From JBDHXE01 sp035445085 (GTDB lineage Bacteria > Bacteroidota > Ignavibacteria > Kapaibacteriales > UBA2268): a DNA stretch of 64,000 nucleotides. Below the pieces are notes generated by a model, which saw only the letters and a list, made by a program, of their open reading frames with translations, was not told the DNA's origin and did no database searches. The position numbers were made by a program, and so were the translations under genes. Below, piece by piece: positions 8,192 through 16,979 of this stretch (position 1 is its first letter; each line of letters begins with the position of its first letter). The stretch covers positions 49,797 to 113,796 of the forward strand of contig DAOMQA010000008.1 in the NCBI GenBank assembly GCA_035445085.1, in the 5' to 3' direction.

Positions 8192-10246
8192 ATGCGTTTT
8201 AATATTTTTCTTTTTTTAGTCTTTATTTTAGCAAGCAATGTACAATCACAAGATTTAGATAAAATTTATAAGAGGCAGGCTAATGTTCAGAGTTGTGCTC
8301 CTGGTGAATTAAATCAATCGGAGATAGATTTAGTCTTAAAAAAAGTAAATCAGATTAGAGCTCTCCATAAATTAGCACCTGTAGAGTATGAGTACTCTAC
8401 TCAACAGGCATCTATGGAAGGTTGCCTAAATATTGTAGCAAGTGGCGAATCTGGACATAAAGACGACCCCTCTTCGGAATGCTATACACCTGGCGGAGGT
8501 GAAGCTAGGATGAAATCAAATTTATTTGCTGGTGGTGGAGGTAGCCCTGTCTTTTATAGTTCAGAAGATATAATTATAGGCTGGCTAATTGATGACCATA
8601 ATGCCGACAAAGCTAATGAATATAAGGTTGGTCATCGTAGGGCAATTATTAATCCATTCTTAAAAAAATTCTCTTTTGGTAGAGCAGAAGGATATACGAA
8701 AGCTGGTAACCAATATATGGTGGCAGCTAATTTCCACTATCAAGACTATGTAACTAATGGTGCTAATACTCCTAACGACTTTGTAGCTTATCCTTATGAA
8801 GATTATCCGACCGATTTCTTTAATAAAGATTTTTATTTATCTTTTAACGTCCTTGCTGATAAGACCAATTTATGGAATAATGAAAGTGTTGATCTGAGTA
8901 ATGCTCAAATCACCATGAAAGATGCAAATAATAATAATATAGACATTACTGCAATCTTGTTTGATTACGAAGGTTGGGGCAGTTATCCAAATAACCTAAG
9001 TTGGAAGGCAGCAAATCTACAAAATGATACCAAATATTTCGTAGAGATTACAAATATAAATGTAAATGGTCAAAATAAAAATTATTCTTATTGGTTTAGG
9101 CTAACAAACATTGACCATAGCAAAAAACCACAAACACCTGAATTAGTAACACCTGCCAATGGTAGTGAAAACATTAAAATAAATACAACAATTTCTTGGA
9201 ATAGTATTCAAAACGCAAGCTACTACAAGTTTCAATTAGCAGACAATCCATCATTTAATAATCCAATTGCTAATATTGATAATCAATTTAATAATGGATA
9301 TAATGCTAGTGGCTTAAAGTTCAAAACAAAATATTATTGGAGAGCTGCCGCTGGCAACGACGCAGGCCTTAGTGAATGGAGTCCTACTTGGAATTTTACC
9401 ACTTCTGATTCTAAGCCTGTTGCAACAGTATTGCAGTCGCCCGCTGACAAACAAGTCATAAATACCAATACACCTAAACTGGAATGGCAGGATATTCCTT
9501 CTGCGGAATCTTACTTAGTTCAAGTATCTATCGATGCAAATTTTTCTGGCTTCAATGTTAAATATTCAAAAAATATTGTTAATAATTATGTTGAAATACC
9601 TAATGGCTTGTTAGAAGTACAAACGAACTATTATTGGAGGGTCCAATCAAAAAATTCTGAAGGTACAAGTAATTGGAGCCCAGTCTGGTCATTTAATACT
9701 GGTATGGCTTTGCCAGCAATAAGCATTATATACCCAGAAGACAAATCAAGTAATATACCATTAACTCCACAATTAAAATGGGCAAAAATTGACGAAGCTA
9801 CAAGCTACGAAATACAACTAAACTTCTTAAATGATTTTGAAAATGGGGCGATGATTAATGAATTAAACTGGCAAGAAAATAGTTACTCTGTTCCTATGGG
9901 TTTATTAAAAGAAAATACTACTTATTATTGGAGAGTTAAAGCAAAAAATAGTAGTGGAAGCAGTAATTGGAGTAATATTTATACATTCAAGACAGAACAA
10001 GTAAATTCAGTAGATGACTTAAATAAGCAAGCAACCCTCAATCAACATAAGAATATTGTTATAATTAATTCAGATTTAGATATTCAAAATATTAAAATTG
10101 TAGATTATTTTGGTCATACTGTCATCAACGAATTGTTTAATAAGAAACAATATAAAATAGATTTAAGTATTTATCCCAATGGAGCGTATTTTATCATCGC
10201 AACCATTAATGGTAAAGCAAACTACTTTAAAGTATTAAATTATTAA
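8192..10246 (+). CDS. Secreted CAP-domain protein with three FN3-like repeats and T9SS sorting tail
   Basis: From the ATG at 8192 the 684-residue protein begins with a Sec signal peptide (MRFNIFLFLVFILASNVQSQ); ATG at 8177 and TTG at 8162 are alternative starts. Residues about 30-190 form a CAP/SCP domain ('VLKKVNQIRALHKLAPVEYE', 'VGHRRAIINPF'), followed by an Ig-like stretch. Three FN3-like repeats then start near residues 313, 409 and 505, an even spacing of about 96 residues, each ending YYWR(A/V)..N..G.S.WS. The last 60 residues (NPNGAYFI-type ending, KYFKVLNY-like tail) look like a T9SS type A sorting domain. It is therefore probably exported through the T9SS to the surface. CAP activity in bacteria is mostly unknown. 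Confidence 0.85.
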   Translation: MRFNIFLFLVFILASNVQSQDLDKIYKRQANVQSCAPGELNQSEIDLVLKKVNQIRALHKLAPVEYEYSTQQASMEGCLNIVASGESGHKDDPSSECYTPGGGEARMKSNLFAGGGGSPVFYSSEDIIIGWLIDDHNADKANEYKVGHRRAIINPFLKKFSFGRAEGYTKAGNQYMVAANFHYQDYVTNGANTPNDFVAYPYEDYPTDFFNKDFYLSFNVLADKTNLWNNESVDLSNAQITMKDANNNNIDITAILFDYEGWGSYPNNLSWKAANLQNDTKYFVEITNINVNGQNKNYSYWFRLTNIDHSKKPQTPELVTPANGSENIKINTTISWNSIQNASYYKFQLADNPSFNNPIANIDNQFNNGYNASGLKFKTKYYWRAAAGNDAGLSEWSPTWNFTTSDSKPVATVLQSPADKQVINTNTPKLEWQDIPSAESYLVQVSIDANFSGFNVKYSKNIVNNYVEIPNGLLEVQTNYYWRVQSKNSEGTSNWSPVWSFNTGMALPAISIIYPEDKSSNIPLTPQLKWAKIDEATSYEIQLNFLNDFENGAMINELNWQENSYSVPMGLLKENTTYYWRVKAKNSSGSSNWSNIYTFKTEQVNSVDDLNKQATLNQHKNIVIINSDLDIQNIKIVDYFGHTVINELFNKKQYKIDLSIYPNGAYFIIATINGKANYFKVLNY

Positions 10247-10261
10247 AATTATAAGATAATA

Positions 10262-10315
10262 AAACGTCTTCTATCTTTTTAACGGAAGTAGCAAGTTAAG
10301 TTATGGAAGACGTTT
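10262..10315 (+). promoter_or_regulatory. Leader hairpin sequestering the pdxH start codon
   Basis: AAACGTCTTCTAT at 10262-10274 is complementary to ATGGAAGACGTTT at 10303-10315: 13 pairs, one of them a G-U wobble in RNA. The 3' arm contains the pdxH ATG and its next three codons. The 28-base loop holds a GGAAG stretch at 10284-10288 that could be a weak ribosome site. If transcribed, the fold would hide the start codon. Function is inferred from pairing only. Confidence 0.5.
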
Positions 10316-10938
10316 CTCAAATTCGGCGAGATTACAAAAAAGATAAATTAGATATAAATACCGTACCGCAAAACCCACTAATCTTCTTTGACAAATGGAT
10401 GAAAGAAGTATTAAAAGGGGACTTTGCAGAACCAACAGCCTTTGTTTTATCTACTGTATCAGCACAAAATACTCCTTCTTCAAGAATAGTACTATTAAAA
10501 GAATATGATGAGGAAGGTTTTACTTTCTTTACAAATTATTCATCAAAAAAAGGTAGTGATATATCAGATAACAATAATGTATCGATGCTTTTTTTTTGGG
10601 ACAAATACGAAAGACAGGTCAGAGTTGTGGGGAAAGCTGATAAGATTTCTATAGAAGATTCGGAACGCTATTTTAAGTCTAGACCATATACGAGTAGGAT
10701 TGGAGCATGGGCTTCAAAACAAAGTCAAATTTTATCAAGTAGATTTACATTAATGCGTAATGTAGCCAAGTATATGAGCCAATTTAGAACAGACGTACCC
10801 ATTCCTGAATTTTGGGGAGGATATAAAATTATTCCTACAGAAATAGAGTTTTGGCAAGGTCGCTCAAGTAGACTTCACGATAGAATTAAATATATAAAAG
10901 CTAATGAACAATGGGATATAGTGAGATTATATCCTTAA
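10303..10938 (+). CDS. pdxH: Pyridoxamine/pyridoxine 5'-phosphate oxidase
   Basis: FMN-dependent oxidase making pyridoxal 5'-phosphate in the cytosol. At 211 residues it is of family length. Signature segments are 'IRRDYKKDKLD', 'PSSRIVLLKEYDEEGFTFFT' (FMN binding), 'SMLFFWDKYERQVRV', 'YFKSRPYTSRIGAWAS' and the C-terminal 'EIEFWQGRSSRLHDRI'. The start codon lies inside the 3' arm of a strong leader hairpin (10262-10315), so translation may be controlled. The stop is 11 bases from the end of the convergent anti-sigma-like gene. Confidence 0.96.
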   Translation: MEDVSQIRRDYKKDKLDINTVPQNPLIFFDKWMKEVLKGDFAEPTAFVLSTVSAQNTPSSRIVLLKEYDEEGFTFFTNYSSKKGSDISDNNNVSMLFFWDKYERQVRVVGKADKISIEDSERYFKSRPYTSRIGAWASKQSQILSSRFTLMRNVAKYMSQFRTDVPIPEFWGGYKIIPTEIEFWQGRSSRLHDRIKYIKANEQWDIVRLYP

Positions 10939-10949
10939 TCTAAGAATTT

Positions 10950-11372
10950 TTATTTATTTAAATAATATACCATTTCCATTTTAGTGCCATTTGGAGAGGC
11001 ATCTATTAAGACTTCGTCCATTAATTCTTTAATGATATATACACCTCTACCACTTGATTTTAGTATATTGGCAGGGTCTGTACAATCTGGAACATCATCA
11101 GGGTTAAAGCCTTCGCCTTGATCCGTAACCTTTATCATTAACCTCTCATTATTAGCACGCACTGTAAATTCAACAATTTTATCGTGATTTAATTTATTAC
11201 CATGATTTAAGGCGTTATTTACTGCTTCAGTTACTGCAATCATTATATTATAATACTTTTCGTCGGGTATCATAAATTGATTTCTTAAATTCATAAGAAT
11301 TGGTTCTACTAATGTCAGCGTATTCCTATCGCTATGAAAAAAATTTTCCGAGCTAAATATCCAATTATTCAT
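10950..11372 (-). CDS. RsbW-like GHKL serine kinase / anti-sigma factor
   Basis: A 140-residue stand-alone HATPase domain. The N-box is AVNNALNHGNK, the G1 box DQGEGFNPDDVP, and G2 'SSGRGVYIIKELMDEV'. This arrangement is that of RsbW/SpoIIAB-type anti-sigma or anti-anti-sigma kinases rather than sensor kinases, which would have a phospho-accepting His domain. No STAS partner or PP2C phosphatase is next to it. It starts 8 bases after the end of the upstream beta-barrel-like gene on the same strand. Confidence 0.82.
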   Translation of the reverse strand: MNNWIFSSENFFHSDRNTLTLVEPILMNLRNQFMIPDEKYYNIMIAVTEAVNNALNHGNKLNHDKIVEFTVRANNERLMIKVTDQGEGFNPDDVPDCTDPANILKSSGRGVYIIKELMDEVLIDASPNGTKMEMVYYLNK

Positions 11373-11380
11373 CTATAAAC

Positions 11381-13255
11381 TCATAATAAAATTGATGTTC
11401 TAATAAAAAAATTTGGTATCTCATTCACTAACTTATTATTGACAAATTGAAACTCATACCAACCATTAAATTCTATTCTACTTGTAGTAGAGAAATTAAC
11501 TGCCAATGCCACTTCGGGTCCATAAGATAAATTAGTATAATTTCCAACAAAATTAGAAAAATTATTTAATGATAAATTATAATATCTAAAACCTATAGAT
11601 GTATGATATATATCTTGAAAATTTGTAATCAGAAACTTAGAAAAAAATCTAAGATTACCATTGATAGGTAGTTCCTCGAAATCTTTCCAATACAGAATTC
11701 CCGTTTCTTTATATATTATATCTAATTTTGCACTCAAGCTAAAATATTTTTCAAATTTATACTCTAACGAATCATTATAATTAATTTGCCTAATACTATA
11801 ACTTCTAATACTTTGATTTTGATTTTCAAAATCATAAGTTATATAGTTGGCTAAAATACTTAAATTTGGACGCATATAAAAATTATTTGTTTTATAATTA
11901 AATTGAGGTCCAAATTTTAGCGTTCTCATTTGATAATTAGAAGCACTTAAAGAGGACTTTAAATTGACCTGATGATAAAATTGAACTTCCGCGTCTATCA
12001 CCATTTCAAATACTCTGCTTAATTTGATGTAATAATCTAAATTAATCATAGATAACAACTCGTCTCTGTCGGAATTATTTGTAAGGCTTGGTGTATCAAA
12101 CCTTTTTATAGATGAAGAATAATTAGCTCTAATCGAATCCCTTGTATTAACCTTAAAAGAAGTTGTACCCATCACTTTAAAAATTGATTGTTCAAAATTT
12201 AAATCAAAAGCCATATTTTCATAATTTTTAAAATTAATGTGATTTATATTAAATTTATTTATAACTGAATTTTCTTCAATCTCATTATCATAGTTTATAG
12301 CTAATTTTTGATTTATGTTACCATTATATTCAATTTTAAAGTCAATATTGAATTTTTGGAAATTTCTATTTTGAACTATACCGGTTCTATTATCATTTTC
12401 TGCAAACTCATTAAAAGACTTAGTTACATTTGACAAATTATAACTAAGCCCTAAATATGACTGTAATTTATCAAATAACAAGAAATCAAGCCTTACATTA
12501 GCATTATACATCTTGCTAAGCCTATTTTCAATAGAGTAATCAAATACTAAGTTATTTGCAATTTTATAAAGTGAATCCATTTTTGATAGATAAAATCTAT
12601 CCATTAAGTTGTAGTTTATATCAAAATACATTCTATCAAAATTATCAAATATTTTAGACAAATTAGTTGATAGTACAACATCTTTATTATTTCTATTATT
12701 ATCCAAGCTCAATAGGTCTATCTTATTTATGAAATTAATCAAGAAATTCTCATAACTAAAGTTATTTAACATCAAATTTAGCTTGGAATTAATACCTGAA
12801 GAGGTATAGCCAATTTGAGAATTGGACTCAGGACCAGTTAATAAGCTTACCAAAAATTGCTTAGAATTGTAGTATTCTACTCCAAATAAATTATTAATTC
12901 TTTCTATTTTAGAAGTGCCTGAACTACCAGGATAGTTTAATAGTATATAGTTTGATTGCGATAATATTTTAAAATTATTGATAATTTCTTTGTTTAGGTA
13001 CAGCATAAATTGCTCATTATCTTTATTTAAATTTTCATTACTACTAAGTGTATTACCATTATACGCATTACTGATGTTAAAGTTTATAAAACCAGATTGA
13101 TTATAGCTAATATTTACAAAATAATCGTAAATATTTTGTTGTTTCGATAATCCATATTCTAAGGTATTGCTTAGGATTAAGGAGTCAATTTTATTAATAT
13201 TCAATATTAATTCTGGGCTTTCCTCTTGGCTATAAGAATTTTGAAAACAAAACAA
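11381..13255 (-). CDS. Putative outer-membrane beta-barrel-like protein, unknown function
   Basis: No family recognised. The 624 residues are rich in Asn, Tyr, Phe and Ser with alternating hydrophobic strands and many 'YxNxFxF' type stretches, and the protein ends in a phenylalanine/leucine-rich strand (NFFIRTSILL), all as expected of a large outer-membrane barrel. The coordinates start at a TTG. In the same frame upstream, codons for a hydrophobic stretch (LASSVLLVLGLFCF) followed by NSYSQ form a convincing signal peptide with a basic beginning. But between the preceding in-frame stop and this TTG there is no ATG or GTG. The true start is therefore unresolved; see findings. Confidence 0.65.
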   Translation of the reverse strand: MFCFQNSYSQEESPELILNINKIDSLILSNTLEYGLSKQQNIYDYFVNISYNQSGFINFNISNAYNGNTLSSNENLNKDNEQFMLYLNKEIINNFKILSQSNYILLNYPGSSGTSKIERINNLFGVEYYNSKQFLVSLLTGPESNSQIGYTSSGINSKLNLMLNNFSYENFLINFINKIDLLSLDNNRNNKDVVLSTNLSKIFDNFDRMYFDINYNLMDRFYLSKMDSLYKIANNLVFDYSIENRLSKMYNANVRLDFLLFDKLQSYLGLSYNLSNVTKSFNEFAENDNRTGIVQNRNFQKFNIDFKIEYNGNINQKLAINYDNEIEENSVINKFNINHINFKNYENMAFDLNFEQSIFKVMGTTSFKVNTRDSIRANYSSSIKRFDTPSLTNNSDRDELLSMINLDYYIKLSRVFEMVIDAEVQFYHQVNLKSSLSASNYQMRTLKFGPQFNYKTNNFYMRPNLSILANYITYDFENQNQSIRSYSIRQINYNDSLEYKFEKYFSLSAKLDIIYKETGILYWKDFEELPINGNLRFFSKFLITNFQDIYHTSIGFRYYNLSLNNFSNFVGNYTNLSYGPEVALAVNFSTTSRIEFNGWYEFQFVNNKLVNEIPNFFIRTSILL

Positions 13256-13363
13256 GCCCAGTACTAAAAGTACTGAACTTGCTAACCGATTATATTTAAA
13301 TACCTTAAACTTAACTTTCTCTTATATTTTCAATTAATGAATAACTTTAAACGTATAAAATAA

Positions 13364-14677
13364 TTAATTTTTTCCTAATTCTCTAAGTAGTGCCTGCCTT
13401 TCAATCTCCAACTGTCTTATTTTCCTATCTATATTGTCTAATTCGGCTGGCATAGAATCAATCTCTATTCTCAGTTTTGATGCTGCTTCATCTATCAAAT
13501 CGATAGCTTTGTCAGGTAAGAATCTATCGCTTATGTATCTATGCGAGAGCTCGGCAGCAGCAACAATAGCCGAGTCTGTTATTCTTACTCCGTGGTGCAC
13601 TTCATATTTTTCTTTTAAGCCACGCAATATAGAAATAGTATCTTCAACATTTGGTTGATCGATATATACTTTTTGGAATCTACGCTCCAATGCCGCATCT
13701 TTTTCTATATACTTTTGATATTCATCCAAAGTTGTCGCTCCAATACAGTGCAATTCTCCGCGTGCTAAGGCTGGCTTTAAGATATTGGCAGCGTCCATAT
13801 TACCGCCAGAAGTTGCACCCGCTCCAATAAGCGTGTGTATTTCATCAATAAATAGAATTATTTGTCCAGCTGAATCTACAACTTCTTTGATAATAGCTTT
13901 TAATCTTTCTTCAAATTGCCCCCTAAATGAAGTTCCAGCAATTAATGTACCCATATCTAAGACTACAATTGATTTGTATTTTAGTCCTTCAGGGACATCA
14001 CCCGAAACAATACGTTGAGCAATCCCTTCTACAATAGCAGTTTTCCCCACACCCGGCTCACCTATCAAGACTGGATTATTTTTAGTTCTTCGCGATAATA
14101 CTTGTAATACTCTTCGTATCTCTTCTTCCCTACCTATTACTGGGTCTAATTTACCTTTTCTGGCTTCATCGTTTAATAAAATTCCATACTTTGAAAGTGA
14201 TTGGTATTTATCTTCAGGGTTTTGGTCGATAACTCTCTGATTTCCCCTAATTGATTGCAAAACTCTTAAGATACTATTTCTATTCACCCCATCTTTGTTA
14301 AGGATATTCTTAGTATTTGCCTCTTCAGATAAGATTATTATCAAATGCTCCACACTAACGAACTTATCTTTCATCTTATCGGCTTCTACGATAGCTTTAT
14401 TTAATATCTGATTTAAGTCATTTGAAATATACTGTTCCGTAACTTGTGAGTTAGCTATCTTGGGCAGTTTCTGCAATTCATTATTGATTTGAATTTTGAG
14501 AGTGTTTAGATCAGCACCTATTTTAGACAATATTTCTGATACTAAAGATAAAGAGTCTTGAACTAAAGCAGCTAAAAGGTGTATCGGCTCAATAGATTGG
14601 TTATTATAACCTGCTGCAATTTCTTGGGCAGATTGTAAGGCTTCTTGAGATTTTAATGTAAATTTTTGAAAATTCAT
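13364..14677 (-). CDS. clpB: ClpB-type disaggregase, truncated after the first ATPase domain
   Basis: The first 437 residues match ClpB. They comprise a ClpN domain (two repeats, about residues 1-145, 'QSIEPIHLLAALVQ' and 'VSVEHLIIILSE'), then NBD1 with Walker A GEPGVGKT (about residue 205) and Walker B IILFIDEIHTLIGAG, then the very start of the coiled-coil middle domain ('KIRQLEIERQALLRELGKN') and a stop. Normal ClpB has about 860 residues with a second ATPase domain, absent here. The sequence after the stop, in all three frames, does not resume ClpB. An unusually strong AGGAGG lies just upstream of the ATG (about 14681-14687). Either a natural single-ring form or a deletion product. Confidence 0.88.
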   Translation of the reverse strand: MNFQKFTLKSQEALQSAQEIAAGYNNQSIEPIHLLAALVQDSLSLVSEILSKIGADLNTLKIQINNELQKLPKIANSQVTEQYISNDLNQILNKAIVEADKMKDKFVSVEHLIIILSEEANTKNILNKDGVNRNSILRVLQSIRGNQRVIDQNPEDKYQSLSKYGILLNDEARKGKLDPVIGREEEIRRVLQVLSRRTKNNPVLIGEPGVGKTAIVEGIAQRIVSGDVPEGLKYKSIVVLDMGTLIAGTSFRGQFEERLKAIIKEVVDSAGQIILFIDEIHTLIGAGATSGGNMDAANILKPALARGELHCIGATTLDEYQKYIEKDAALERRFQKVYIDQPNVEDTISILRGLKEKYEVHHGVRITDSAIVAAAELSHRYISDRFLPDKAIDLIDEAASKLRIEIDSMPAELDNIDRKIRQLEIERQALLRELGKN

Positions 14678-14850
14678 TTCTTAGACCTCCTTTTATTATT
14701 TTAGGACGAATATTAAACTAAAGATTTTATCTAAAATTAAAATATTATTAATAAATAACGTCAAAAACACTTATGTATAACAATTTGATTTTAATTATGG
14801 TATTTGCTACTATTTTACAACATTTTAGGGCGTTTTAAGGAGCGAATGCA

Positions 14851-16428
14851 ATGGATAAATCAAAATTGAAAATACTCTGGGTAGATGATGAGATAGAGCT
14901 ATTAAAGCCTCACATTATTTTACTCAATCAACGTGGTTATGAAGTAGATACTGCTAGTAATGGCGAAGATGCTCTCGAGAAGGTAAGGCATTCCCATTAC
15001 GGACTGATTTTTTTAGATGAATCTATGATTGGTATCTCAGGATTAGAAACTTTACCACACTTAAAAGAGATTGACCCTGCTACTCCAGTAGTAATGGTTA
15101 CTAAAAATGAAGCAGAAAGTTTGATGGAAGAAGCAATAGGTAATAAAATTGATGACTATCTTACTAAGCCTGTAAACCCAGCACAAATTTTATTAGCAGT
15201 AAAGAAGTTTTTAGAATCTTCAAGAATAGAAGAAGAGAAATTTACGCATAATTATTTAAAAAGCTTTAATGAACTATCATACAAAATGATGGGGAGAATG
15301 GATTGGTCAGATTGGGTTGAAGTTTATCAAAAATTAGTACATTGGTCGATAGAATTAGATAGATTTCCTAATTCTTCATTGCGAGATACTCTTCAAGAAC
15401 AATTCAAGATGGCTAATTCTGAATTTTCAAAGTATGTCGAAAATAATTATCAGTATTGGATACAAGAGAAATTTGACACAGCAGACCCTGTTTTGTCTCC
15501 TCACTTATTAGATAGATATTTTGCTGATACTGTTAAAAATAACAAGACTACATTTCTTTTTGTAATAGATTGCTTGCGTTATGACCAGTGGTTAATGATG
15601 CAAGAATTGCTATCGCCTTATTACTCATTTAAGTCTGAATTCTATTGTGCGATGCTCCCAACAGCAACACAATTTGCCAGAAATGCGCTCTTTTCGGGTC
15701 TATTCCCAGCTGATATAAAAAAGCATTACCCCCAATGGTGGGTGTCGGATGTAAACAGCGAAGACCATAAATTAAATGCATTTGAACGTGAATTGATGGA
15801 AGCTTGGGCTGAGCGTAGAAGACTTAAGCTAAAGAATAAGATAAATTATGTAAAAATCTTTGATACAGATTTTGGTAATAAAATCGAAAAAGAAATACAA
15901 AATTATATGAGTAATCATATAAATGCTATTGTTATTAATGCGGTGGATATGATAGCACATTCTAGGAGTGATTATGCTATTTTACGCGAAATAGCGCCAG
16001 ACGAATCTGCATACCGCTCTCTAACTCGCTCTTGGTTTAGGCATTCCAGTCTTTATGGTATGCTAACTCAAATTGCACAAAATAAAGACGTCAATGTAGT
16101 TATCACCACTGATCATGGCTCTATACGCTGTATGAGAGGTGTTAAAGTATTAGGTGATAGAGATACCTCTACAAACTTAAGGTTTAAGTTTGGTAGAAAT
16201 GTAAAGGCAGATACTAAAAACGCCTTACAAATACAAAAGTTAGAAGAAATTAAATTACCTAACCAAGGCATTACGGTAAATAATATTATAGCAAAAGAGG
16301 ATTATTATTTTGTATATCCTACAGACTATCATCATTATCTAAATAGATACAAGGATAGCTTCCAACATGGTGGCATATCACTTGAAGAAATGATAGTCCC
16401 TTATGTTCAACTAACCCCAAGAAGTTAA
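14851..16428 (+). CDS. porX: PorX-type response regulator with PglZ (alkaline-phosphatase superfamily) domain
   Basis: The 525-residue protein has an N-terminal receiver domain (DD at 12-13, phospho-acceptor Asp56 in 'FLDESMIG', conserved TKPVNP near 106-112) and a large PglZ domain. The latter's metal-binding blocks are seen in 'FVIDCLRYDQW', 'TATQFARNALFSG' and 'VITTDHGSI'. This pairing is that of PorX, the regulator of type IX secretion in Bacteroidota, which is phosphorylated by PorY. AAGGAG precedes the ATG. Its stop overlaps the tsaE start (TAATG), an arrangement I recall from other Bacteroidota. The two T9SS-tailed proteins nearby are possible clients. Confidence 0.92.
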   Translation: MDKSKLKILWVDDEIELLKPHIILLNQRGYEVDTASNGEDALEKVRHSHYGLIFLDESMIGISGLETLPHLKEIDPATPVVMVTKNEAESLMEEAIGNKIDDYLTKPVNPAQILLAVKKFLESSRIEEEKFTHNYLKSFNELSYKMMGRMDWSDWVEVYQKLVHWSIELDRFPNSSLRDTLQEQFKMANSEFSKYVENNYQYWIQEKFDTADPVLSPHLLDRYFADTVKNNKTTFLFVIDCLRYDQWLMMQELLSPYYSFKSEFYCAMLPTATQFARNALFSGLFPADIKKHYPQWWVSDVNSEDHKLNAFERELMEAWAERRRLKLKNKINYVKIFDTDFGNKIEKEIQNYMSNHINAIVINAVDMIAHSRSDYAILREIAPDESAYRSLTRSWFRHSSLYGMLTQIAQNKDVNVVITTDHGSIRCMRGVKVLGDRDTSTNLRFKFGRNVKADTKNALQIQKLEEIKLPNQGITVNNIIAKEDYYFVYPTDYHHYLNRYKDSFQHGGISLEEMIVPYVQLTPRS

Positions 16429-16877
16429 TGGAAGTTTTTAATTGGATTTCAAAAAGTGAAGAAGAAACAATAGAATTGGGTAAGCAATTTGCCCAATTCT
16501 TACATTTAAAGGATATTATTCTATTAAATGGAGAATTAGGTGCTGGCAAAACAGAATTTGTAAAAGGTGTATGTCAATACTTTGAAGTTGAAGACTTAGT
16601 AACAAGTCCAACTTTTACTATTATTAACCAATACCAAGGCTCGATTAATAATAGAGATTTTAGTATATTTCATATAGATTTATACCGTATCAAAAAAGCA
16701 GATGAGTTAGCTGAAATTGGCTTTGGCGAATGCTTAAACGACAATGATTCTATCAAATTTGTTGAATGGCCCGAGAATGCTCATCAATATATTAGTCAAT
16801 ACCAGTATTCAATTAGAATAGATGTAGATGAAAAAAATGAAGATTTGCGTTATATAACTGTAACAAAATTCGATTAA
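16428..16877 (+). CDS. tsaE: tRNA threonylcarbamoyladenosine biosynthesis ATPase TsaE
   Basis: A 149-residue P-loop ATPase that works with TsaB/TsaD to make t6A37 in tRNA. Motifs: Walker A 'NGELGAGKTEFVKG', the threonine motif 'SPTFTIINQYQ', 'FHIDLYRI', and 'VEWPENA'. Length is normal. It overlaps porX by one base and is probably translationally coupled to it. A bidirectional terminator follows at 16909-16950. Confidence 0.95.
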   Translation: MEVFNWISKSEEETIELGKQFAQFLHLKDIILLNGELGAGKTEFVKGVCQYFEVEDLVTSPTFTIINQYQGSINNRDFSIFHIDLYRIKKADELAEIGFGECLNDNDSIKFVEWPENAHQYISQYQYSIRIDVDEKNEDLRYITVTKFD

Positions 16878-16908
16878 TAATTCTCAATTATAATTCTGCC
16901 TCAATTTT

Positions 16909-16950
16909 AAGAACCAAAACTAAGATATAAAACACTTAATTTTGGTTCTT
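16909..16950. terminator. Bidirectional terminator between tsaE and the convergent membrane-protein gene
   Basis: AAGAACCAAAA (16909-16919) pairs with TTTTGGTTCTT (16940-16950), an 11-bp perfect stem with a 20-base loop, followed by a T-rich stretch. It sits between two convergent genes. Confidence 0.7.
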
Positions 16951-16979
16951 TCTATTTGTATATACTTCTTATTCTTTAT

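Noticed and set aside
14678..14850. CIRCE or similar heat-shock operator ahead of clpB
   Set aside because: No GAGTGC-type inverted repeat is present in the interval; only the strong ribosome site is notable.
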